Source: Oribacterium sp. (GTDB taxonomy: Bacteria; Bacillota_A; Clostridia; Lachnospirales; Lachnospiraceae). From it: a stretch of 56,285 nt of DNA. The translations under genes and the position numbers were made by a program. The notes below the pieces were generated by a model, which did not search any database, was not told the DNA's origin, and saw only the letters and a program-made list of their open reading frames with translations. This document shows, piece by piece, positions 31,882 through 39,656 of this stretch (position 1 is its first letter; each line of letters starts with the position of its first letter). Where the stretch lies: assembly GCA_017940955.1 (NCBI GenBank), contig JAGAXP010000270.1, forward strand, positions 1 to 56,285, in the 5' to 3' direction.

Positions 31882-32266
31882 CTAGCATATATTTCCCATA
31901 GCTTCGCCATGATGACTTCATTCAGTCACCCTCTCTGTTTCACTATGTCCACTGCATCCCTCCATGCGCCTAACACGACACTTCGTTACTCAGTTTCCTG
32001 AATCATCAAACTATATCTTTCACAAAATATTTCACAAAATTTTCGTAGAATGTTTTATTCCACGAATAGCTTTGCTTTAGCCTTGTTTTCAGCATATTAA
32101 TTATTCTATAGACCAAAACTATGACCATATTCAGCTCATGCAATACCGCAGGGTCACTTGCACAGACCCTAAACAAAATAGGCGGTACCGACAAAGAACA
32201 TATCGTTATTATTCAGCTTCTCTAAGATTGAGATTTACATCGTAGTAAGTAAAAAAATTGTGTTAA
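31882..32266. other. Non-coding stretch with REP-like hairpin
   Basis: Contains the second REP-like element (31897-31947) and a 62-codon minus ORF (32006-32194) that I cannot link to any family. Otherwise AT-rich sequence without recognisable signals. Confidence 0.4.
31897..31947. repeat. REP-like hairpin repeat, copy 2
   Basis: Shares AGCTTCGCCATGATGACTTC with 27200-27249, and keeps the inner TGACT/AGTCA pairing; the outer arms have diverged. Confidence 0.55.
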
Positions 32267-32304
32267 TCAAAAAAAACTCCAACAGTTTCACATAACTGTT
32301 GGAG
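32267..32304 (-). terminator. Intrinsic terminator of the integrase
   Basis: On the minus strand CTCCAACAGTT and AACTGTTGGAG pair perfectly (11 bp, loop 6) and a run of eight T follows. It begins 29 bases after the integrase stop codon. Confidence 0.85.
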
Positions 32305-32332
32305 GTATATTCATCTAAATGATTATTCTATA

Positions 32333-33460
32333 TTACTCAACCTCGATAGGGAACCTGCCTGTAAGCCGACCCAAATTCTCTGCCTTCAATTCCATACTGG
32401 GGTGTACATATCTATTAAGTGTGATTGACACACTGGCATGACCAAGCATCTCCGAAAGACACTTGATATCAACTCCCTGCTCAATACACCTCGTTGCATA
32501 GGTGTGTCGTGTGGCATGAAAATTTGCCTTATCGATACCTGCTTTCAGAAGTATCCGTCTGAATCTATTCTGTAGTGTCCGCGGCTCCACGAATTGAACC
32601 TTGTCTCCTGACAAAAGAAATGTTCCCTCTTTACATTCAGAACAGAGCAGTTTTTTTAAATTCTCAGGAATCGGAATCTGTCGAACCGAACAGCCGGTCT
32701 TCGGTTCAAGAATCCTCACCTCTGTCTTCTTAGAACCATTCCCGCTTATCCGCACACGCTGCATGGTTTTGGATATCGATAAAGTACCGGAGGAAAAATC
32801 AAAATCATCTCCGGTGAGAGCACATATCTCACCGACACGAAGCCCCGCAAACAAACACAAGAGAATCCCAAGTGCAGTCCGGTCATAATGCTTACATAAG
32901 TACTCTATCAGCCTCGTTTCTTCCTCTATGGAAAATACCCGTATATCAGCAGTTCCTCTTTTGGCAGTAACACAGTCAGTTATATAGTTAACGGTGTAGT
33001 TCTTTCTCAGAGCAAAAAGTCTCAGACTGTTCATGACAGACATGATCTGATTTACAGAGGAAACAGATAATCCTTTGGATGCCTCGCCGCCTTCCTTCAT
33101 AAGCTTATGGGCAAACTCTATGATATCGTCGTTTCTGATACCTGAAAGTTCACAATCACCAAATTCCGGGTATATGTAAAGTTTCAAGATATCTTCATAT
33201 TTGTTGACAGAAGATATCTTCAGTTCTCCGGCAATCTCCGAAAGCCAGGCTTTTCCGATAATCCGGACACTTCCCGCTGACATAGTGATGGAACATTCTG
33301 AAGATTTCTTTATTGCTTCAAAGAGCTTTTCCTTTGCTTCCCTGCAACTATGTCCATATACAGAACCATATCTGGTTATTCCTGCATCATGTGACTTTAT
33401 ATATCGCCCTTCCCATCGTCCATCTTTTCTTTTATAAATATTTTTTCCTACTCGTGACAC
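32333..33460 (-). CDS. Tyrosine recombinase (phage/ICE-type integrase)
   Basis: A 375-residue integrase: an AP2-like N-terminus (KRKDGRWEGRYIKSHD), a SAM-like core-binding domain (about 70-175), and the catalytic domain. The first Arg is in FAGLRVGEICAL, the His-x-x-Arg in FHATRHTYATR, the second His in LGHASVSITLNRY, and the Tyr nucleophile is in that last segment. The start is GTG at 33460, with AAGGAGG nine bases ahead. It is complete and has its own terminator. It lies at the edge of the fragment-rich island, so it was probably the recombinase of the element that brought some of it. I could not find attachment sites. Confidence 0.85.
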   Translation of the reverse strand: MSRVGKNIYKRKDGRWEGRYIKSHDAGITRYGSVYGHSCREAKEKLFEAIKKSSECSITMSAGSVRIIGKAWLSEIAGELKISSVNKYEDILKLYIYPEFGDCELSGIRNDDIIEFAHKLMKEGGEASKGLSVSSVNQIMSVMNSLRLFALRKNYTVNYITDCVTAKRGTADIRVFSIEEETRLIEYLCKHYDRTALGILLCLFAGLRVGEICALTGDDFDFSSGTLSISKTMQRVRISGNGSKKTEVRILEPKTGCSVRQIPIPENLKKLLCSECKEGTFLLSGDKVQFVEPRTLQNRFRRILLKAGIDKANFHATRHTYATRCIEQGVDIKCLSEMLGHASVSITLNRYVHPSMELKAENLGRLTGRFPIEVE

Positions 33461-33975
33461 GTCGGTCTACCTCCTTAAGAATCCCCCTAAAGATACAGAT
33501 CCGCACCTATCACGAGCCATCATCGCGTTTTATTATGTACATAAAGAACATAGTACTTTTTATGTTTTTACATCATTAATAACATGCAGACAAATCCGGT
33601 ATCAAAGAGGCATAGACCAAACATCTGACCAAAACAAAAAATCTTATAAAAAATTTTTCAGATATTTGCCTGCATTCTATAATATATTGAAGTTTTCATC
33701 CGATATAGAGTAAAAATATAATTTAGAAGGCTTATGAAAAATTGGAAAAAGCCGACATTTTATATAATTAAATCAACTAAGTAGAAATTAATTTGGATAA
33801 TTTGATGAAAAACATTTCTCTCGATGGTATAATTGTGTCAGTGGATTTCCAAAAAGTTCTCGTATAATAAAACAATCTACGAAATATAACTATCCTACAT
33901 ACCCTATATCTAATCCGATGATTCTTTCCTTTTTTGGTTCATATTTTAATCATATTCAGTTGATCGGTCTTATAC
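33461..33975. other. Long AT-rich intergenic region
   Basis: Over 500 bases without a convincing gene, between the integrase and the BrnQ inverted repeat. A 16-codon ORF (33734-33784, MKNWKKPTFYIIKSTK) has GAAGG just upstream but is too short to call. A TATAAT-like box near 33825 lacks a well-spaced -35. Confidence 0.4.
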
Positions 33976-34025
33976 TGTACCGCCTCTAATAAAGGTTGTT
34001 ATTTACCTTCATTAGAGGCGGTACA
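33976..34025 (-). terminator. Long inverted repeat after brnQ (terminator-like)
   Basis: TGTACCGCCTCTAATAAAGGT (33976-33996) pairs with its complement at 34005-34025 around an 8-base loop, with a single mismatch. No run of T follows on either strand, so it could also be a processed hairpin. It begins 40 bases after the BrnQ stop codon. Confidence 0.6.
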
Positions 34026-34064
34026 ATCACTTCATAGTCTGATTGTCTCAATCGCTATATGGCC

Positions 34065-35420
34065 TTAAGCTCTGACAGAAGAGCGTATACGGACAACCAC
34101 TGCGCCAATCAAAAATCCTGCAAGTGTCGGCACAACCCATCCGAAGCCGTAGGTAAAGAACGGAAGATAGCTGTCACAGATGGCTATGATTCCGTCTGCG
34201 GCTATGGCATACACCCATTCTGCAGGAAGCGCCTTGATAAAATCAAAAAAAGCGCTGATTACAGACATGGTCATCACTGAAACTATGATGGTATGATTAT
34301 ACCTGAAAAATCTTCCGAATACCGAAAGTAAGGTTAGTGAGATAGCTATCGGATACAGCATCATAAGAGCCGGTACCGAAATCTTTATTATGGATGTGAG
34401 CCCTACATTTGAGATGATAAAAGTTACCGTCGAAAAAAGAACAGCCCATTTATTATAGGAAAGCTTTTTCGGGAACATTTCCGAAAAGGTCGTGGCGCAG
34501 CTGGTCATAAGTCCTACTGCAGTTTTAAGACAGGCGAAAAATACAATCACAGCAAGGAGCACCGACCCGAATCCAGGAAGATAATGAGATGATATATCCG
34601 CGAGAACTGCCCCTCCATTGTCACTTACCGATGCGTATGCCCGGCTTTCAGCTCCTGCCATGGCAACGAGGAAATAGATAAATCCCATGAATCCACAGCT
34701 GAAGATGCCTGCTTTTATCGTATTCTTAGCGATATGCGAAGGATCCTTGATTCCCTGTGCACGAACTACATCTACAACGATGATTCCGAAAGCAAGTCCT
34801 GCAAGGGTATCCATAGTATTATAGCCATCAAGAATTCCCTGTAAAACAGGAGATGTTTCATAGGCTCCCTGAGCTTCATAGGTAACGATGTTTCCCTCGG
34901 GCTGTGACAGGGCGATAAGCAGAAGTATGCCCAAAACAGTTATAAAAACAGGGTTAAGAAATTTACCTATCCACACAAGTATATTTCCAGGTCTCAGAGA
35001 GAACCAGAGGATAAGAGCGAACATGAAGGTCGTAAAAATCAGCAGTATAAGCTGATGGTTTGTTCCTTCGGGAAGCAGTGGTCTGATTCCGATTTCAAAG
35101 GGCACGGTCAGACATCTGGGGGCAGCAAAGAAAGGCCCTATGGAAAGATACAGGGCTATAGTAAAGATATATCCGAATTTTTTCCCTACTTTCGAACTGA
35201 GATCAAGAAGACCGTTGCTTCCTGTAATCCCAAGAGATATTACAGCAAGAAGCGGCATGCCTACTGCGGTAATGAGAAATCCTATCAGTGCCGCATAAAT
35301 ATGATTTCCTGCCATCTGGCCGAAGTATGCAGGAAAAATGAGGTTTCCAGCACCAAAAAAAAGTCCGAAGAGCATGCTGGATATAGTGATGAGCTCTCCG
35401 ACAGTGAGTTTTGTTTTCAT
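34065..35420 (-). CDS. brnQ: Branched-chain amino acid:cation symporter BrnQ (LIVCS family)
   Basis: A 451-residue membrane protein with about 12 hydrophobic segments. The start TVGELITISSMLFGLFFGAGNLIFP is diagnostic of BrnQ, and SLRPGNILVWIGKFLNPVF and FFACLKTAVGLMTSCA match the family. It imports leucine, isoleucine and valine with Na+ or H+. It stands alone on the minus strand, with an inverted repeat after it and 177 bases from the serine dehydratase upstream. Confidence 0.9.
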   Translation of the reverse strand: MKTKLTVGELITISSMLFGLFFGAGNLIFPAYFGQMAGNHIYAALIGFLITAVGMPLLAVISLGITGSNGLLDLSSKVGKKFGYIFTIALYLSIGPFFAAPRCLTVPFEIGIRPLLPEGTNHQLILLIFTTFMFALILWFSLRPGNILVWIGKFLNPVFITVLGILLLIALSQPEGNIVTYEAQGAYETSPVLQGILDGYNTMDTLAGLAFGIIVVDVVRAQGIKDPSHIAKNTIKAGIFSCGFMGFIYFLVAMAGAESRAYASVSDNGGAVLADISSHYLPGFGSVLLAVIVFFACLKTAVGLMTSCATTFSEMFPKKLSYNKWAVLFSTVTFIISNVGLTSIIKISVPALMMLYPIAISLTLLSVFGRFFRYNHTIIVSVMTMSVISAFFDFIKALPAEWVYAIAADGIIAICDSYLPFFTYGFGWVVPTLAGFLIGAVVVRIRSSVRA

Positions 35421-35509
35421 TATGATAACTCCGGTAGCATTAAAGATTATCTAATCATATCAGAAATGATATATAAAGTAAAAAGATTTACCTTATTACG
35501 AATTAACGA

Positions 35510-35529
35510 CCTCCGGAATACTCCGGAGG
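35510..35529 (-). terminator. Hairpin after the serine dehydratase operon
   Basis: CCTCCGGA and TCCGGAGG form an 8-bp perfect stem around a 4-base loop, extended by one pair. T-rich stretches flank it on both sides, so it may work in both directions. It lies 68 bases after the sdaAA stop. Confidence 0.65.
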
Positions 35530-35597
35530 CCGTTTTTCTATAAAGAGAGTTCATTTATATTTGGAGGATAAAATCAACTTCTCTGAATATCTGTTTT

Positions 35598-36482
35598 TTA
35601 TTCCTTAGAGCCAAACACCTGCTCGCGGTATTTCTTTCCTGTAGGTGTAGCTGCAAGACCGCCTGTAGCAGTTTCCTTGAGGTCTCTTGACATGGCATCG
35701 CCCACCTCACGCATGGCATCTATGCACTCGTCTGCAGGAATCTTTGCCTCGATACCTGCAAGAGCCATATCTGCGGAAGAAAATGCTATGACCACTCCGG
35801 AAGCATTGCGCTTTATGCAGGGAATCTCAACGAGACCCGCAACAGGATCACAAACGAGACCCTCCTGATTTACTATGGCGATGGCAAGGGCATCCGCACA
35901 CATCTCTGGAGTACCGCCCATCAGCTCAACAAGTGATGCCGCAGCCATTCCGGAAGCACTTCCGCACTCTGCCTGACAGCCGCCCTGTGCACCGGCAATA
36001 CATGCCTTTTCAGCAACTATCATACCGAAGGCGGCAGCTGTAAAGATAGACATAACCACGTCCTTCTTGTCCATCTTTCTGTCTTCATAAGCAGAGATGA
36101 GACATCCCGGGAGGATTCCGCAGCTTCCCGCTGTAGGTGTGGCCACGATCTTACCCATGGCAGCATTACAATTTGAAACCGCAAGGGCTCTGGAAACTGC
36201 CCTGGACATGGCCTGTCCCATAAGTCCGCCGCCATTCTTTGCGTACCGGGTCATCTTGAAGCCTTCATCTCCTGTGAGACCGGAAGTTGATCTTCTTCCT
36301 TCCTGCTCTCCCCACTCCGCTGACTCTATCATGATGTCAAAGCACTTCTCCATGCTCTTATAAACTTCCTCTTCGGAAATTCCCATCTTCTTTGCCTGAT
36401 CTCTGAGACAGATCTCACTGATACGGCATTTATTTTCGTTAGCTGCATCAACCAGCTCTTTTACTGAATTATATGAAAGCAT
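35598..36482 (-). CDS. sdaAA: L-serine dehydratase, alpha subunit
   Basis: A 294-residue alpha subunit of the iron-sulphur L-serine dehydratase. It contains GLTGDEGFKMTRYAK near residue 68, cluster-binding cysteines in PTAGSCGILPGCL and GGCQAECGSASGMAA, and the end GLAATPTGKKYREQVFG. It turns L-serine into pyruvate and ammonia together with the beta subunit, whose gene ends 11 bases before it. The [4Fe-4S] cluster makes it oxygen-sensitive, in line with an anaerobe. Confidence 0.95.
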   Translation of the reverse strand: MLSYNSVKELVDAANENKCRISEICLRDQAKKMGISEEEVYKSMEKCFDIMIESAEWGEQEGRRSTSGLTGDEGFKMTRYAKNGGGLMGQAMSRAVSRALAVSNCNAAMGKIVATPTAGSCGILPGCLISAYEDRKMDKKDVVMSIFTAAAFGMIVAEKACIAGAQGGCQAECGSASGMAAASLVELMGGTPEMCADALAIAIVNQEGLVCDPVAGLVEIPCIKRNASGVVIAFSSADMALAGIEAKIPADECIDAMREVGDAMSRDLKETATGGLAATPTGKKYREQVFGSKE

Positions 36483-36493
36483 TTATTTTCTCC

Positions 36494-37162
36494 TTAAATA
36501 GCATGGATAAGCAATGCATTATCGATATTATCCATTTTCTTAAGATCTGTGATCAGCTGCTCAGGCGGGAGCTCGTCAAGCTCGAGTGTCATGAGGGCAT
36601 CTCCGCCGCGTTCCTTTCTGCTGAGATGGAAACCGCTGATGTTGAGTTCACCGTAGCGCCAGTACATGAGGTTGGTAACATTGGCAATTACCCCCGGTGT
36701 ATCCTTGTGAAGAACGAAGAGGGTGTTGTTCTCTCCGCTGAAATTGACTTCCATTCCGTCGATATTGCTTACGCGAATGTTTCCGCCGCCGATACTCGCG
36801 CCCTCTACAAAGCCCTGTTTACCGCTTTTGCATGTATAGTAAATTCTTGCTGTGTTCGGATGAGCCCCCGGAATATCTTCTGCAATGAATTCATATTTAA
36901 GACCACGTTCCGCTGCAATCTCCATTGCATTTCTGATCTCTTCGGAATAACTCTTAAAGCCCATGATTCCGGCAAGAATGGCCCGGTCTGTTCCATGTCC
37001 TCTGTAGGTACGGGCAAATGAACCTGAGAGCTGAATCCTGACTTCAGTCAGTACATCATTGTCAACTATCTTGTTGACTATCGCTCCGATTCTGCAGGCA
37101 CCTGCAGTATGTGAACTGGACGGTCCGATCATGACAGGTCCTATAATATTGAATATATTCAT
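36494..37162 (-). CDS. sdaAB: L-serine dehydratase, beta subunit
   Basis: A 222-residue beta subunit with IGPVMIGPSSSHTAGACRIG at the start and a C-terminal ACT domain (TPGVIANVTNLMYWRYGELN), which may sense an amino acid. It is followed after 11 bases by the alpha subunit, and is preceded after 20 bases by a symporter, so the three form one serine-use operon. Confidence 0.95.
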   Translation of the reverse strand: MNIFNIIGPVMIGPSSSHTAGACRIGAIVNKIVDNDVLTEVRIQLSGSFARTYRGHGTDRAILAGIMGFKSYSEEIRNAMEIAAERGLKYEFIAEDIPGAHPNTARIYYTCKSGKQGFVEGASIGGGNIRVSNIDGMEVNFSGENNTLFVLHKDTPGVIANVTNLMYWRYGELNISGFHLSRKERGGDALMTLELDELPPEQLITDLKKMDNIDNALLIHAI

Positions 37163-37182
37163 TTCTGGTTTAATGCCTTTCT

Positions 37183-38403
37183 TTAATCGTCAGCAACTGC
37201 CTGACCCTTCATGATAACTTTTCTGTAGATCTGATCTACCACAACTCCGATGGCATTGTCACCGGAAACGTTACATGCTGTACCGAAAGAATCCTGTGTG
37301 ATGTAAAGAGCAACCATAAGTGCACAGATAGGACCGTTAGGATCACCTGCTGTTGTTCCGAATACCATATAAAGGAACGGAAGAGCTGTCATGATCGATC
37401 CGCCCGGAGCTCCGGGAGAAGCAACCATGGCTACACCGAGTGTCATTATGAAAGGAATGACTGTTGCAAGGCTGATAGGAAGATCGTTCATGAGACATAC
37501 TGCTGTAGCGCAGGCTGTGATGGTGATCATGGAACCGCACATGTGGATGTTTGCACACAGAGGAACAACGAAGTTTCTGATCTGTGCGCAGATACCGTCA
37601 GCACGTGCACATTCAAGGTTTACAGGAATAGTTGCTGCTGAAGACTGTGTTCCTATAGCTGTTGTGTAACCGGGAATCTGGTTCATCATAAGCTTGAAAG
37701 GATTCTTATGTGAAATGCTTCCTGCGATGAAAAACTCGAAAACGAGGTAAACAAGATGCATAGCGATAACAACGATAAACACCTTCCAGAGGATTCCGAG
37801 AATTGTGAAGGTTTTTCCTGAGTATGTAAGGTCTACGAAGGTTCCGCAGATATACAGAGGAAGAAGCGGGATGATAGCTGTGTGAAGCACCGCATCAATG
37901 ATTGCCGAGAAGTCCTTCATGCTGTTGTAAAGAGTTGTTCCTATTGTCTTTCCGCGAAGGCTTGACATGCAGAGTCCGAGGATGAATGCAAGAACAACTG
38001 CTGAAAGTGTATCTATAACAGCAGGAAGTGAGATGCTGAAATATGTTCCTACACTTACATCAGCTGTAGCCTGAATCTTCTCAAGAGCATCAGGAGCCAT
38101 GAAGTGAGGAAAAAGTGTGCTTGATACGATGAATGACATGCTTCCGGCAACAAGTGTACTTGTATATGCAAGAAGCACTGTGATGATAAGAAGCTTTCCT
38201 GCTCCCTGTGACAGATCTGCGATACCCATGGTAACATATGCAAGGATCATGAGAGGGATAACGAACTTCAGGAATGAACTGAAGATGGATGATAAAGTAA
38301 CCACTGTTTTACAGAACCACAATGGCATGAACTCGCCGATCAGTATACCAACGATGATGGCGATGATAAGCTTTGGCACAAGACCTAATTTGAACTGTTT
38401 CAT
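37183..38403 (-). CDS. Dicarboxylate/amino acid:cation symporter (DAACS), likely serine uptake
   Basis: A membrane protein of 406 residues that begins MKQFKLGLVPKLIIAIIVGI. I use the start at 38403 (AAGGGG seven bases ahead) instead of the longer ORF. Family features are the re-entrant loop region QSSAATIPVNLE and the transmembrane segment with GDNAIGVVVDQIYR, which has the sodium-site Asn/Asp. DAACS proteins carry glutamate, aspartate, serine or threonine. Since it leads the sdaAB-sdaAA operon, serine (SstT-like) is the best guess. Confidence 0.85.
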   Translation of the reverse strand: MKQFKLGLVPKLIIAIIVGILIGEFMPLWFCKTVVTLSSIFSSFLKFVIPLMILAYVTMGIADLSQGAGKLLIITVLLAYTSTLVAGSMSFIVSSTLFPHFMAPDALEKIQATADVSVGTYFSISLPAVIDTLSAVVLAFILGLCMSSLRGKTIGTTLYNSMKDFSAIIDAVLHTAIIPLLPLYICGTFVDLTYSGKTFTILGILWKVFIVVIAMHLVYLVFEFFIAGSISHKNPFKLMMNQIPGYTTAIGTQSSAATIPVNLECARADGICAQIRNFVVPLCANIHMCGSMITITACATAVCLMNDLPISLATVIPFIMTLGVAMVASPGAPGGSIMTALPFLYMVFGTTAGDPNGPICALMVALYITQDSFGTACNVSGDNAIGVVVDQIYRKVIMKGQAVADD

Positions 38404-38710
38404 AAATTTCCCCTTAAAACATTTACGGGCATAACCCCGTATACTTAGACTTAACAACAGAAAGATGTGCACCCCTCTTTCTATTAGTTATGGGAATAAT
38501 AACTAAAAAAAATACATTTGTAAAATTCATAGTTTTAAACCAGTGCATTAAAATTTATAATAGGTCAGCCGCTTGGTTTTATCGTGTTTTTGTATACAGA
38601 ATCCACGCATTTTCAAGGTTTTCCGCAGTATGACCGCTGTTCATATCATCTTCATTTTACACACGAAAAACAGGCACATAACATCACCCTCATCACGCAC
38701 CTATACCTCT
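38404..38710 (-). other. Upstream region of the symporter operon
   Basis: About 300 bases with no gene. It holds the 8-bp inverted repeat described separately and a small hairpin (ACGGGGTTATGCCCGT on the minus strand, around 38427-38442) close to the start codon. I do not see a convincing -10/-35 pair. Confidence 0.4.
38484..38506. promoter_or_regulatory. Inverted repeat upstream of the serine operon, possible operator
   Basis: TTAGTTAT and ATAACTAA are perfect inverted arms around GGGAATA, ending about 80 bases before the symporter start codon. A dimeric regulator could bind here. No regulator gene is beside it. Confidence 0.4.
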
Positions 38711-38833
38711 GGTTTATGTCTCGACAGTTTTTATGTTGTAACAGTTTATTATGTCTTAACAGTTTTTATTTCTTAACAGTTTTTATGTCTTGACAATTAT
38801 TATGTCTTGGCAGTTTTCATGTCGTAACAGTTA
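38711..38833. repeat. Tandem array of about seven 17-18-bp repeats
   Basis: The unit, on the plus strand, is close to TAACAGTTTTTATGTCT, with variants GACAATTATTATGTCT and GGCAGTTTTCATGTC. It starts near 38721 and reaches the stop codon of the LysM gene. The copies differ by 1-4 bases and are spaced 17-18 bases apart. Confidence 0.75.
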
Positions 38834-39454
38834 TTATGCGATTATAAGTCTTTGTCCTATTTCTATCCTGTTGGGGTCTCTTATCTGATCCCTGTTCAGA
38901 TTATAGATGACAATCCATTTCGAGAAATCTCCGTACCTCTTTTTTGCAATCTTGCTTAAGTTATCTCCCCGCTTCACCACATAGATCTCTGGCTCGGGTG
39001 CAGTCTCCTGAAGTTTTTCTGCATCAGTTGCTTCCCCGGTTTCTTTTCCCGTCAGTGCAGCATTGACAACAGCAGTTACCTTCTCATTGAAGGATTCCGA
39101 AAGAGCAGCCTTAAGCTTCGCGATATCCTCGTCTGAGTATCCGAGTGACTTAAGATATTCCTCGGGCTTTCCTTTAAGGTCCGCATCCTTCAGGCCTTCA
39201 ACACCGATATTTCCGCCTTTAAGATCAATCCCGCCAAGGTCTATCCCACCGAGGTCCACTTTTCCCAGGTTTACACCATTCACCTCCAGGCCGCTTAGAT
39301 CAACCTTGCCTAAAGTCCCCTTAAGAACGTTCATGATATTGCCCGTACCGCCGGTTTCCAGATTCTCAGCCGCATTGATAGTCACAGACATCATTAGAAC
39401 CAGTGCCATCACAAGTACTATAGTTACAAGCGACAATTTCTCCCGGTTTCTCAT
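38834..39454 (-). CDS. Secreted LysM-domain protein
   Basis: A 206-residue protein with a signal peptide (KLSLVTIVLVMALVLMMSVT, cut near residue 29) and a C-terminal LysM domain (IYVVKRGDNLSKIAKKRYGD to GQRLIIA, about 156-206). LysM binds peptidoglycan or chitin-like glycans. The middle has short Leu/Gly/Asp repeats (LGKVDLGGIDLGGIDLKG) that resemble a small beta-solenoid. No enzyme domain is present, so it is a wall-bound adaptor of unknown role. Confidence 0.85.
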   Translation of the reverse strand: MRNREKLSLVTIVLVMALVLMMSVTINAAENLETGGTGNIMNVLKGTLGKVDLSGLEVNGVNLGKVDLGGIDLGGIDLKGGNIGVEGLKDADLKGKPEEYLKSLGYSDEDIAKLKAALSESFNEKVTAVVNAALTGKETGEATDAEKLQETAPEPEIYVVKRGDNLSKIAKKRYGDFSKWIVIYNLNRDQIRDPNRIEIGQRLIIA

Positions 39455-39531
39455 TACAACTTTACCTCTCCTTTCATATTTGATAGATTGCCCTTTTTAT
39501 ATTTACCCTGTTCCCTTTCAGCAAAGAGAAC

Positions 39532-39624
39532 TTATATACTTTTTCTTATCATTTCCTCAAAAAGCGTGATTATCGCTTCAGCGTTGTTTGAAACTATAAG
39601 CGGGTTAAAACTTGTTATCTTCAT
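39532..39624 (-). pseudogene. Truncated VOC (glyoxalase-like) gene start, 30 codons
   Basis: MKITSFNPLIVSNNAEAIIT, then LFEEMIRKSI and a stop, preceded by a strong AGGAGG six bases before the ATG. The first 23 residues look like the N-terminus of VOC/glyoxalase-fold proteins (usually about 120 residues). The rest is absent, so it is the leftover 5' end of a gene, perhaps still translated as a short peptide. Confidence 0.5.
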
Positions 39625-39656
39625 GCAAATCCTCCTGATCCTGTCATCATGGTATC

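Noticed and set aside
32006..32194. 62-codon minus-strand ORF in the island
   Set aside because: No ribosome site, no recognisable family and poor composition; left as part of a non-coding stretch.
33734..33784. 16-codon ORF with GAAGG upstream (MKNWKKPTFYIIKSTK)
   Set aside because: It looks like the start of a small leader peptide, but is too short and has no modifying enzyme nearby.
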